A stretch of 30,103 bases of DNA from an uncultured bacterium (lineage in GTDB: Bacteria > Bacteroidota > Bacteroidia > Bacteroidales > Muribaculaceae): NCBI GenBank assembly GCA_905214735.1, contig CAJMNI010000031.1:1-30103 (forward strand), given 5' to 3'. Each line of letters begins with the position of its first letter. Positions within the stretch are counted from its first letter, which is position 1. The notes beneath the pieces were generated by a model. That model had not been told where the DNA came from. It saw nothing but the letters and a program-made list of their open reading frames with translations, and made no database searches. Both the position numbers and the translations under genes were made by a program. Below are positions 7,487 through 15,875 of the stretch, in pieces.

Positions 7487-7523
7487 TTTTGCGGTTATAA
7501 TCGCAAAAATTTGTACCTTTGCG
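7487..7523 (+). promoter_or_regulatory. Promoter of the fic gene with an overlapping dyad operator
   Basis: A -7 box TACCTTTG (7514-7521) and a -33-like TTTG (7488-7491, spacing 22) give a start near 7528. Three half-sites in alternating orientation overlap them: TTTTGCG (7487-7493), CGCAAAA (7502-7508) and TTTGCG (7518-7523). The first two form a perfect 7-bp inverted repeat with an 8-nt spacer. A repressor bound here would block RNA polymerase, and autoregulation by the Fic protein's winged-helix-like N-terminus is possible. Confidence 0.55.
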
Positions 7524-7546
7524 TTCTCTTAATCTTGATTTTTTGT

Positions 7547-9031
7547 ATGGCCGTGAAAATTGACACCCGAAAAGAGATTATCTTCGGTTCTTCTGATCCG
7601 AACGTTTCCCGCGTGCTTACCAAGAAAGCAAAGGAGGGTGAAGTGCGCAAGGTCGCTCCTCGCATTTATACCACCAATCTTGTTGACAGCCTGGAAAATA
7701 TTGTGAGGCGGAACCTGATGGATATTCTTGCATATCGCTATCCCGACGCCCTCATAAGCCATCGCAGTGCCAAAGAGATGCGTCCGACAGCAACAGGAGA
7801 TTTCTTTCTGACCAATTCAACCACGAGAAGGGTCACCGATCTGCCGGGCATAATCCTTAACTTTGTCAAAGGGCCGAAAGCTTCAAGGCATGACATCCCC
7901 TTTATGGGCATGCATATTTCCGGCGAACACCGATATATGCTTGAGAATATGCAGCTGTCGCGAAAGTCGGGCGACGAATCGCGAGTGCTTCCGGCAAGCG
8001 TGATTGAAAACAAACTCGAGCAAATTCTTCTCACCGGCGGCGAGCAACGGCTGAACGAATATCGCGACGAACTGAGGAGCGTTGCCGACGAACTGGGCAT
8101 GCAGGCCGAGTTCGCCAAAATAAACGACATTATTTCGGCATTGCTTTCCACGCATGATGCAAAGTCGACCGATTCGGCAAAAGCTCTTGCCGCAGGAAAT
8201 CCTTTCGACAGCAGACGCGTCGAACTTTTCGAAGTGCTCTTCGAGGCGATAAAAGACCGCTATTTTGTGATCCGCAACAACCGCAACACCGACGAGGAAT
8301 CGTTTCGCCTTTTCTCTTTCTTCGAAAGTTATTTCTCAAACTATATCGAGGGGACTGAATTTGAGGTCGATGAAGCGAAGGCGATAGTCGATTCCGGCAT
8401 CCCCATGCCGAGACGCGACGAGGACTCCCACGACATAATCGGCACTTTCAAAGTGCTTTCAAACCGCGCGGAAATGATGAAGACGCCGACATCGCCGAAG
8501 GAATTGTTTGCGATCCTCAGCCACCGCCACAGCATCCTGCTCGAGGGGCGGCCGCACATGAATCCCGGTGTTTTCAAAATGAAGAACAATCGGGCGGGAA
8601 TGACCGAGTTTGTTGACCATCAGCTTGTGAAAGGGACTCTTTCGCAAGGATTCAAGTATTACGCCGCTCTGACCGACCCGTTTGCAAGAGCAATCTTCAT
8701 GATGTTCATGATCAGCGAGGTGCATCCCTTTAACGACGGTAACGGTCGCATAGCCCGCGTGATGATGAACGCCGAACTTGTCCGTGCCGACCAATCGCGC
8801 ATTATCGTGCCTACAGTTTTCCGTGAAGACTACATCCTCGCATTGCGTAAACTCACCCGCCACAATGACCCGATGGCATACGTTAACGTGATGACCAAGC
8901 TCCACCAGTTCAGCGACAACCTCTACGGCAACGATTTCACTGAGCTGAAGAACTACCTCGCCGCCTGCAACGCATACGAAGAACCCTCTCAAGCGAAACT
9001 TCAAATCATCGATCGATCAATATCAATATAA
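7547..9031 (+). CDS. Fic-domain AMP-transferase with AbiEi-like N-terminus
   Basis: From the ATG at 7547 the product has 494 residues (MAVKIDTRKE). An alternative TTG at 7511 overlaps the -7 box and is rejected. The C-terminal half holds a complete Fic active site, HPFNDGNGRIAR, with the catalytic His at about residue 393. Fic enzymes usually transfer AMP to hydroxyl side chains of target proteins. SNYIEG near residues 264-269 matches the inhibitory (S/T)xxxE(G/N) motif, which makes this a self-inhibited (class II) Fic protein. Residues about 20-125 (VSRVLTKKAKEGEVRKVAPRI, ILAYRYPDALISHRSA) resemble the winged-helix and core of AbiEi antitoxins. That suggests DNA binding and self-regulation, but this is inference. 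The target is unknown. It is followed 29 nt later by the TPR gene. Confidence 0.88.
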   Translation: MAVKIDTRKEIIFGSSDPNVSRVLTKKAKEGEVRKVAPRIYTTNLVDSLENIVRRNLMDILAYRYPDALISHRSAKEMRPTATGDFFLTNSTTRRVTDLPGIILNFVKGPKASRHDIPFMGMHISGEHRYMLENMQLSRKSGDESRVLPASVIENKLEQILLTGGEQRLNEYRDELRSVADELGMQAEFAKINDIISALLSTHDAKSTDSAKALAAGNPFDSRRVELFEVLFEAIKDRYFVIRNNRNTDEESFRLFSFFESYFSNYIEGTEFEVDEAKAIVDSGIPMPRRDEDSHDIIGTFKVLSNRAEMMKTPTSPKELFAILSHRHSILLEGRPHMNPGVFKMKNNRAGMTEFVDHQLVKGTLSQGFKYYAALTDPFARAIFMMFMISEVHPFNDGNGRIARVMMNAELVRADQSRIIVPTVFREDYILALRKLTRHNDPMAYVNVMTKLHQFSDNLYGNDFTELKNYLAACNAYEEPSQAKLQIIDRSISI

Positions 9032-9049
9032 ATTTGCATTTTATTTGCT

Positions 9050-9057
9050 AACTTTGC
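9050..9057 (+). promoter_or_regulatory. -7 box immediately before the TPR gene
   Basis: TAACTTTG ends only 3 nt before the ATG at 9061, so initiation from it would give an almost leaderless or leaderless transcript. No TTTG is present 19-21 nt upstream. It may instead be a chance match, with the TPR gene read from the fic promoter. Confidence 0.4.
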
Positions 9058-9060
9058 AGC

Positions 9061-11061
9061 ATGAGACTGTTTAGATCAATTTTGCTGACGGGGGCGGGCG
9101 TGATCGCGGCGCTCCTGTCGGCCGTCGTCCCGGCTCGTGCGCAAGTCAACGCCGAACAGGTGATGACCATCGGCCGCAACGTGCTGGCCATGGACGACTA
9201 TATGCTCGCTATCCAATATTTCAATCAGGCAATCAAAGCAAAACCATATCTTTCCGACCCATATTTCTTCCGGGCCCTCGCCAAACTCGAGCTCGAAGAC
9301 TACAAAGGAGCCGAGGAAGACTGCTCACTTTCCATCGAACGCAACAAGTTCAAGACCGAGAGCTACAAGCTGCGCGGCTTCGCCCGCCAATATCTCGGCA
9401 AGGACTCCCTCGCCATCGAAGACTATAATATCGGACTGGCCTATAATCCGCAAGACAAATATTTTCTCTATTATAAGGCTGTGGCACAGTCGGAGATCAA
9501 GGATTACGCCGGCGCCGACTCCACGTTCAACACCCTTCTGCGGCTCTACCCCCGTTTCGACGACGGCCACGCCGCCCGAGGCCACCTGCTCGCCCTGCGC
9601 GGCGACACAGTGGCCGCCCTCGAAGCCCTCGCCAAGGCCGTGGAGATCAACCCCTCCCGCACGCAGCCATATATGCTCCGGGCCGAAATCGAATCGCACA
9701 CCGGCCAATGGGAAGAGGCCCTCAAGGATATGGACGCGGTCATCAAACTGATGCCCCGCGAACCCGACCTCTACGTGAACCGCGCCTTCATCCGCTACAA
9801 TCTCGACGACTATTTCGGAGCCATGGCCGACTATAACTACGCCCTCGAGCTCGATCCGCTCGACTACAGCGCGCTCTTCAACCGCGCCCTGCTCCGCTAC
9901 GAGGTGAAAGACCTCAACCGCGCCGCCGACGACTTCAACGCCGTGCTCAAGCTCAAACCCGACAATTTCCACGCCCTCTATAACCTCGGACTCGTCAACC
10001 TCGAACGGGGCCACAACCGGGAGGCTCTCGCCTCCTTCGACCGGATCGCGCGGAAATATCCGAAATTCTACCCCGTCTATTACGCCCGCGCCGAGGCCCT
10101 GCGCAATCTCGGCGACATGCGGGCCGCTATGGCAAGCGTCCACATGGCCGACAATCTCGTGAAAGGGTATGTCAAAAATCCGGAGAAAAATCCGCTCGAC
10201 AGGCCGACAATCCAGTCGGGCAAATCCAACAGCCGCGACAACCGCGCCGACGCCTCAGCCTCCGGCGAGAGCGAAACCGAAGTGATGGAACGCTTCAACC
10301 AGCTCGTCACCGTCTCCAGCTCACCGCATAGCCAGATGAGCTACAACGACCGCATAAAGGGACGCGTGCAAGACCGCGACATCGCCGTCGAACCGGAACC
10401 GGCCTACGCCCTGACGTTCACCGCCTCCCCCGCCTCGCTGAAGTCGACCTCCAACTATTTCCGCGAGCTCGACGACTTCAACCAGCGCGGTTATCTCGAG
10501 CAGCGCATCTATCTCTCCCCCGCCACCGCGGCCAACAGTTCCGACGCCGACTACGAGCAGATCTTCAGCCTCGCCGACAGCTACGAGCAGGCCACGCGCC
10601 GTCCCGACGTGCGCCCCGCCGACTGGCTCGCGCTCGGAATCGCCCGAACCATGCTCAAGGATTACGAGGCCGCCATCCTGGCCCTCAACAAAGCCGTCGA
10701 CACCAACCCCGATTTCGCCATGACCCATATCGCCAGGGCATACGCACGCGAATCGCTCGGCGACGCACGCGACAAATCGCTCGCCATCGCCGACTACGAC
10801 GAGGCCATCCGCCTCAACCCGCGTCTGGTCTACGCCTGGTTTAACAAGGGAAACATACTATATTCGCTCGGCGACTATACCTCCGCACTCGACTGCTACG
10901 CCCGGGCCATCGAGATCGACCCCACCTTTGGCGAAGCCTTCTTCAACCGGGGAATAACCTATCTGCGCCTCGGCAACAAGCACCTCGCCTTCGCCGACCT
11001 CTCGAAAGCCGGCGAGCTCGGCGTGATCCCCAGCTATAACCTACTGAAGCGCATGAAATAG
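9061..11061 (+). CDS. Exported tetratricopeptide-repeat protein
   Basis: The 666-residue product has a cleavable signal peptide (MRLFRSILLTGAGVIAALLS to VPARAQ, residues 1-28), so it acts in the periplasm or at the envelope. Two blocks of TPRs follow. The first, about residues 33-370, has roughly ten repeats of the form A-x-x-D-Y-x-x-A-L-x-L-x-P. The second is about 510-660, where DYEAAILALNKAVDTNPD and DYTSALDCYARAIEIDPTFG are clear. A polar, low-complexity linker (about 370-500) separates them. TPRs form protein-binding superhelices. The partner is unknown. It converges with pth, with only 3 bp between the two stop codons and no room for a separate terminator. Confidence 0.85.
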   Translation: MRLFRSILLTGAGVIAALLSAVVPARAQVNAEQVMTIGRNVLAMDDYMLAIQYFNQAIKAKPYLSDPYFFRALAKLELEDYKGAEEDCSLSIERNKFKTESYKLRGFARQYLGKDSLAIEDYNIGLAYNPQDKYFLYYKAVAQSEIKDYAGADSTFNTLLRLYPRFDDGHAARGHLLALRGDTVAALEALAKAVEINPSRTQPYMLRAEIESHTGQWEEALKDMDAVIKLMPREPDLYVNRAFIRYNLDDYFGAMADYNYALELDPLDYSALFNRALLRYEVKDLNRAADDFNAVLKLKPDNFHALYNLGLVNLERGHNREALASFDRIARKYPKFYPVYYARAEALRNLGDMRAAMASVHMADNLVKGYVKNPEKNPLDRPTIQSGKSNSRDNRADASASGESETEVMERFNQLVTVSSSPHSQMSYNDRIKGRVQDRDIAVEPEPAYALTFTASPASLKSTSNYFRELDDFNQRGYLEQRIYLSPATAANSSDADYEQIFSLADSYEQATRRPDVRPADWLALGIARTMLKDYEAAILALNKAVDTNPDFAMTHIARAYARESLGDARDKSLAIADYDEAIRLNPRLVYAWFNKGNILYSLGDYTSALDCYARAIEIDPTFGEAFFNRGITYLRLGNKHLAFADLSKAGELGVIPSYNLLKRMK

Positions 11062-11064
11062 CGC

Positions 11065-11691
11065 CTATTTGTTGTAATGGTTCATGGCGAAGTCCGGCCC
11101 CGACAAGCAGAAGGCTTTCACGCAGTCGGCAGCCCGCTTCAGGATCTCCGGCATCTTCTCCATCTCCTCCGGCGGAAACTCGCCGAGCACGAAATCTATC
11201 TGGCCGCCGCGCGGGAAACCGTTGCCCACGCCGAAACGAAGCCGGGCGTAAGCCTGGGTGCCGAGTTCCGACGCGATGTTTTTCAAGCCGTTATGCCCCG
11301 CGTCGCTACCCGCCTTGCGCAGGCGCAGCTTGCCGAAAGGAAGGGCGAGGTCGTCGCAGACCACGAGCAGATTCTCCAGCGGAAGCTTCTCGCGGTTCAT
11401 CCAATAGCGAACGGCCACGCCGCTGAGGTTCATGAACGTGCTCGGCTTCAGCATAAGCAGTTCGCAATTCTTCACCTTCACCAGCGCCATGTCGCCATAG
11501 CGCTTCGACTCGAAGGCGACTCCCGCCTGCGAGGCGAGTTCGTCGGCCACCATGAAGCCTGCGTTATGGCGCGTGCCGACATATTCCGGGCCCATATTTC
11601 CCAGACAGGCAATCAGAAATCTTTTCATATCAGCTCCGGGAGGCGGAGGGAACTTCTCTCCCCCTCCGAATAATTTTTTAATCCAGTTCAT
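11065..11691 (-). CDS. pth: Peptidyl-tRNA hydrolase
   Basis: Pth recycles tRNA by cutting peptidyl-tRNA released from stalled ribosomes. The core begins at residue 22 (MKRFLIACLGNMGPEYVGTRHNAGF). It contains the catalytic His in TRHNAGF, the substrate-binding Asn in PSTFMNLSG, the Asp in CDDLALPFGKLRLR and the signature GSDAGHNGLKNI. The frame carries a 21-residue N-terminal extension (MNWIKKLFGGGEKFPPPPGAD). Whether translation starts at 11691 or at the internal ATG at 11628 is undecided. It lies downstream of rplY, a common pairing, but the rplY terminator lies between them. Confidence 0.93.
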   Translation of the reverse strand: MNWIKKLFGGGEKFPPPPGADMKRFLIACLGNMGPEYVGTRHNAGFMVADELASQAGVAFESKRYGDMALVKVKNCELLMLKPSTFMNLSGVAVRYWMNREKLPLENLLVVCDDLALPFGKLRLRKAGSDAGHNGLKNIASELGTQAYARLRFGVGNGFPRGGQIDFVLGEFPPEEMEKMPEILKRAADCVKAFCLSGPDFAMNHYNK

Positions 11692-11724
11692 ATTGGCAGA
11701 CCCTTTAAAGCGTTAAGGTCTAAG

Positions 11725-11756
11725 AAAAAAGCACCATGCCCGAAGACATGATGCTT
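11725..11756 (-). terminator. Rho-independent terminator after rplY
   Basis: On the minus strand AAGCATCATG pairs with CATGGTGCTT (10 bp with one G-U pair, 8-nt loop; 11729-11756). A run of T's (complement of 11725-11730) follows directly. It lies 29 nt past the rplY stop codon. Because it precedes pth on the same strand, pth probably needs readthrough or its own promoter. Confidence 0.8.
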
Positions 11757-11784
11757 ATGCGTTTCCGCGTGGCAGAGCCGGCTA

Positions 11785-12438
11785 TTATGCCTCGGCTGCT
11801 TTGGCCTGGGCACCGCGGGCTGCACGTGTGAGCTGCACGGCGCAAACCACAGCGTTCTTGGCGTTCATCAGCTCAAGACCTTCGAAGTGAAGGTCGCCTA
11901 CTGCCATCGACTTGCCGAGCTGCAGGTCGTCAACGTTGATCACCAGACGCTCGGGGATGTTGCTGTAGACAGCTTTTACTTTCAGCTTGCGCATGGAGAG
12001 AGTCAGCTTACCACCGGCTTTCACACCGGCTGCGTGACCCTCGATCTGCACGGGCACTTCCATCACGATAGGCTTGTCGGGATATACCTGGAGGAAGTCG
12101 ATGTGGAGAAGAGTGTCTTTCACCGGCTGGAACTGAAGGTCTTTCATCACAGCCTTGATCTCCTCGCCGTTGAGAGTGAGGTCAACCTCGTAGATATCGG
12201 GAGTATAGACGAGCTTGCGGACATCTTCTGCGGTCACCACGATGTCTGTGGTGATCATGCCGCGCTTAGCGTCGAGCTCCACGAGCTTCTGACCGGGCTT
12301 GAGCTCGCCCTTGAAAGGAAGCTCCACGAGTGCGCCACCATTGATCACTGCGGGGATTTTGCCCTCTTTGCGGAGAGCTTTCACCGACTTCTTGCCAAGC
12401 TCTGTGCGGGGCTCGGCTGCCAATTTGAATGTCTTCAT
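11785..12438 (-). CDS. rplY: 50S ribosomal protein L25 (long, Ctc/TL5-type)
   Basis: The 217-residue protein binds 5S rRNA in the large subunit. The N-terminal L25 domain (residues 1-90: FKLAAEPRTELGKKSVKALRKEGKIPAVING) is followed by the C-terminal TL5 domain (about 95-190: FLQVYPDKPIVMEVPVQIEGHAAGVKAGGKL). This is the long form found in most bacteria outside the enteric group. An Ala-rich tail ends it. It is transcribed from the promoter at 12556-12587 with a leader of about 110 nt and ends at the hairpin at 11725-11756. Confidence 0.95.
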   Translation of the reverse strand: MKTFKLAAEPRTELGKKSVKALRKEGKIPAVINGGALVELPFKGELKPGQKLVELDAKRGMITTDIVVTAEDVRKLVYTPDIYEVDLTLNGEEIKAVMKDLQFQPVKDTLLHIDFLQVYPDKPIVMEVPVQIEGHAAGVKAGGKLTLSMRKLKVKAVYSNIPERLVINVDDLQLGKSMAVGDLHFEGLELMNAKNAVVCAVQLTRAARGAQAKAAEA

Positions 12439-12555
12439 TGTTTAAGTTGATTTGTGTTACTCAAAATAAGTTTGCTCCGAGGGTCATTGCCCGGGAAGCC
12501 GGCGCCTCACGGACGCCAACGAATTTCCCATCACACGATTTGCTCAAAAGCGCCG

Positions 12556-12587
12556 CAAAGTTAATAAATTTCTTTCAATCCTGCAAC
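12556..12587 (-). promoter_or_regulatory. Predicted rplY promoter
   Basis: On the minus strand TAACTTTG (12556-12563) matches the -7 box exactly and GTTG (12584-12587) lies 20 nt upstream in the -33 position. The predicted start near 12549 leaves a 110-nt leader (12439-12549). Its first half is GC-rich and can form short hairpins, for example GGCG/CGCC near 12500-12516. Confidence 0.65.
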
Positions 12588-12624
12588 CCCCAATCCCCAT
12601 CCAAAATTCAAAATTCCCCAAGTC

Positions 12625-15600
12625 CTACTCCCTCCCGCAAACGGAGGCAAGCTTGCAGTATTGGCAGGCTTCAGGTAGCCGCGCCGGCGCAAACGGCGTC
12701 GCGGGGTCGAAAATCTCCTGCAGCATCCCGTCGAGCCTCTCCTCGAAGGCGTCGGCAAGTTCGGGATCGGCCGAGTCGGTCACCTTCGCATAAGTGCTAC
12801 CCGCTTTAATCTCCGGCAGCGACTCCTTTCCTCCGGAGTATATGGCGTTAACGTCATAGATTGACGTCTTCACCTTGCCGGGCATCTCCTCACCCTCCTC
12901 GGCCATGCGCCGCTTGAGAAGGCCGGCATAAAGGAAGAGCTGGAAGATGTTCTCGCATTTCTTATATTTGCCCCACTCTTCGACGTTGCCAAACACAGCC
13001 TCCATGTCTGCGGCCTGCAGGTCAACGCTACCGGTCTTATAGTCGATGATCCTCACCTCGTTGCCGCCGGCCAACCCCTCATGGGCGCCCGGAGCCTCGT
13101 CGACGCGGTCGAAGGCATAGCTCATGTTGACGCTAAACCGTCCGTCGTCGACAGGATAGCTCAGCCTCCCCTTCACCTCGCAACCGATCAGAAGGCGCGG
13201 CGCCTGACTGAGGTCATATCTCACCACGCGCTCCACCTGCCGCTCGATGCGCCGCGCCACCATCGCCGCCGCCCCGTCGAGCGGCCGCCCGAGCTTCTCG
13301 TCGGGGAGATGGAAATGCTCCCTGTTGACCGCACGCCTCACTTCCGCCTTTATCCGGCTCTCTCCCCCCTCTTTCCCTTCGAGTATCCCACGAAGAAACT
13401 TCGCGTCGAGAAGTATCCGCGAGCGGAGATAGCGGTTGCGGTCCGCCTCCCGGGGAACATAGAGATGCTCCATCGTGCGGTGAAATATATTGCCCTGCGT
13501 GATGACGTCGATATATTCCGACGGCTCGGGATCATCCTTTATGCCGACCACGGTGGTGTAATAGAATCTGACAGGGCACTTGATATACTCCCTCAGCGCC
13601 GAAGCCGACAGATTCCGTCTGCTCTCCGGGTCGCGGAATTTCGCGAGTTCGCGCATCACTTCGGCATCCTTCTCCACCGGTTGCGGCTTATGCTCCTCCA
13701 CGCTCAGATTGAAACCATATTCCACCTTCCGGATGCGATCCTTGGCATAAAGGAGTTCGAGCTGGGCCAGAAAACGCGACTTGCCCCCCGAACGCATTCC
13801 CTCCCCTTCGCGGGAGTCGTAGATGAGGGTCACGTCGGAAGCGCGGGAGATCATGCGGTAGAAATAATATGAATAGAGGGCTTCGGAGCTGAGCGACGAC
13901 GGGAGACCGTAGCCCGAGCGCAATGCGTCGGGGATGAAGGTGCGCTTGCGCGACCGCTGCGGCAGAATCGAGTCGTTGAGCGAAAGCACCACAAGATGAC
14001 GGAAGTCGATGGCGCGGGTCTCGAGCATACCCATGATCTGGAGACCGCGCAGAGGCTCACCCTTGAAGGAGACCTTCTCCATGGCGAGCAGACGGTCCAC
14101 GAGCTTGAATACGGTGCGGGCCCGCATCTCGAAACCGAATTTGCCGACCGTGTTGCGCAGCTGGGTCAGCGCCCGGCGATAGCGCTGGATCTGCGACCGC
14201 TCTATGTTGCTCTTCACCTCGCCTCCGTCGCCGCCGACCACGCTGTCGTCGGCACGCTTCAGCGCCTCGTCGACCGTGGCGAGCACCCGCTCGAGATAGT
14301 CGATCACTCCCTGAGCGCTCTCGCTGCCGGGGGCCATTCCGGTGTAAAGAAGGTCGTAAAGGGGCACCGAGTGCTCCCGGATTTCCTCCATAGTCACCAC
14401 ATATCGGTGGTTTTTGTTGATATATCCGTTGATTTCCGACGCCTTCGCGCTTCCGATGGCAACATGCACGAGCGGATGCGACAGCAGGGCGCTGATCTTC
14501 TCATGGTAATAGCCTGTCTCTCCCCTCATGCTCCGGATGTCTGACTGGGCCTCGCGCAGATGGTGCATAAACGAGGCCACGGAGGTGAACCTCATAGAAT
14601 ATCCCATCGTGAGGTTGACGTCTTTCAGACCGTCGGGGAGTGAATAGAGAAGCGGAAGAAGAAGCCCTTCGTCGGGGAGCACCACGGCCACTTCGGCGGC
14701 CTCCATCTTTTCGGCGCCGGTCTGCTCCAGCAGTTCGCCGACGCGCAGTCCTGCAATCTTCGCCTGCGCCGAATTGGATGGGGAAGCCATCACGCTGATC
14801 GAGGCCGGCATCTCCCGGGTGTCGGAGGCGGCCATATACTCGCGCGCCCAGCGGGGCTCGGGGAAATTGCGCATGTTGATCGCCATCTCCCTGCCCGGCG
14901 ACATGCTCCGGTCGGAAAGCACCGGACCGGTGGCGTCCCAGAAAAATTCGCAATAGGCGCGGCCGTCGGCGTCGCGCATCTTCCCCAGGGTCTCGAAGAT
15001 TTCATTTTCAGTGGTGGAGAGGGCGTTGAAGCCCACGGCCACCACCCTTTTCCAGCGCCGGCGCAGCCGCTCTTCGTCAAGTTCGGCCACCGCCCGGCGG
15101 AACATTCCGCCGCGAGTGGCGAGATTCTCTTTCAGAAGCTCTGTGTTGAGTGCCTCGTAAAGGTCGTGGAGACGCCCCCAGAGAGAGAGAAAACTCTTTT
15201 TCAGCTCCGATTGGTCGGCCTCGCCGCCGATGGTGCTCCAGAACGACTTCACATCCTTCTGCTGCGGAGAATAGCCGAAATAGCGCTCGATCGTGGCGAT
15301 CTGCTCGTCGGTGAGATAATTCGACGACAGGTCGTGGATATTGCTGACGTTTCTGAAAAGCATCTTGGCATCGACGTCATATTGGTCGACCTCCGAGAAA
15401 TCGGAGAGCATGATTTCGGCCCAGGGCACAAACCAGTCGAAGTCGACAAGGTCGCCCTCTTCGCCATCCCCACCGCCGCGCTTCATCTCGGAGTAGAGCC
15501 TGTAGAGCCGGAACACGAGATCGAGCTGCGGGGCTTCGTCGAGACCGGAAAGAGTCTGCGCGAACTCCGCCACCGACATCACTTCGGGGGCAATCACGCG

Positions 15601-15753
15601 CCGCGGGCTGCAAGCCGCGAGATAATTGAGGAAGAATTTGCCGGCACGCTTGTTGGGGAATACAAAAAGATGGTCGGAAAGGTCGCCGTCGACGGCCGTA
15701 TAGGCCTCGGCAACCGATTTCAGAAAAGGCCGGGGAGTCTGGGATTCATTCAT
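12625..15753 (-). CDS. AddB-like PD-(D/E)XK nuclease with iron-sulphur cysteines
   Basis: The 1042-residue product resembles the B subunit of AddAB-type repair helicase-nucleases, which process double-strand ends for recombination. The N-terminal helicase-like part (HLFVFPNKRAGKFFLNYL near 28-45) lacks a canonical Walker A motif, so this half is probably inactive as an ATPase. The C-terminal nuclease domain has IIDYKTG with the Asp at about residue 904, and a RecB-type motif. Four cysteines fit the AddB iron-sulphur cluster: one at about 726 (KCPVRFYY) and three in CQYCKLASVC at the extreme C-terminus. No addA partner is in the window. It is divergent from holB. Confidence 0.85.
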   Translation of the reverse strand: MNESQTPRPFLKSVAEAYTAVDGDLSDHLFVFPNKRAGKFFLNYLAACSPRRVIAPEVMSVAEFAQTLSGLDEAPQLDLVFRLYRLYSEMKRGGGDGEEGDLVDFDWFVPWAEIMLSDFSEVDQYDVDAKMLFRNVSNIHDLSSNYLTDEQIATIERYFGYSPQQKDVKSFWSTIGGEADQSELKKSFLSLWGRLHDLYEALNTELLKENLATRGGMFRRAVAELDEERLRRRWKRVVAVGFNALSTTENEIFETLGKMRDADGRAYCEFFWDATGPVLSDRSMSPGREMAINMRNFPEPRWAREYMAASDTREMPASISVMASPSNSAQAKIAGLRVGELLEQTGAEKMEAAEVAVVLPDEGLLLPLLYSLPDGLKDVNLTMGYSMRFTSVASFMHHLREAQSDIRSMRGETGYYHEKISALLSHPLVHVAIGSAKASEINGYINKNHRYVVTMEEIREHSVPLYDLLYTGMAPGSESAQGVIDYLERVLATVDEALKRADDSVVGGDGGEVKSNIERSQIQRYRRALTQLRNTVGKFGFEMRARTVFKLVDRLLAMEKVSFKGEPLRGLQIMGMLETRAIDFRHLVVLSLNDSILPQRSRKRTFIPDALRSGYGLPSSLSSEALYSYYFYRMISRASDVTLIYDSREGEGMRSGGKSRFLAQLELLYAKDRIRKVEYGFNLSVEEHKPQPVEKDAEVMRELAKFRDPESRRNLSASALREYIKCPVRFYYTTVVGIKDDPEPSEYIDVITQGNIFHRTMEHLYVPREADRNRYLRSRILLDAKFLRGILEGKEGGESRIKAEVRRAVNREHFHLPDEKLGRPLDGAAAMVARRIERQVERVVRYDLSQAPRLLIGCEVKGRLSYPVDDGRFSVNMSYAFDRVDEAPGAHEGLAGGNEVRIIDYKTGSVDLQAADMEAVFGNVEEWGKYKKCENIFQLFLYAGLLKRRMAEEGEEMPGKVKTSIYDVNAIYSGGKESLPEIKAGSTYAKVTDSADPELADAFEERLDGMLQEIFDPATPFAPARLPEACQYCKLASVCGRE

Positions 15754-15789
15754 AATGCGAATTTACTACTTATTTTGCGGAAAATTTTG

Positions 15790-15797
15790 TAACTTTG
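15790..15797 (+). promoter_or_regulatory. -7 box upstream of holB
   Basis: TAACTTTG matches the consensus, 78 nt before the GTG start of holB. No matching TTTG lies 19-21 nt upstream, so only half of the promoter is recognisable. Confidence 0.45.
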
Positions 15798-15875
15798 CTA
15801 AAAGTTTAGGTTTTTACTCCTTATCTTGCAGTCAGGGGGAACTGCGAAGCAGGAGTTTCAGCAATCCGTCAAGAC

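Noticed and set aside
7511..7546. TTG start at 7511 for the Fic gene
   Set aside because: It lies before and across the -7 box (7514-7521). The ATG at 7547 gives the expected N-terminus.
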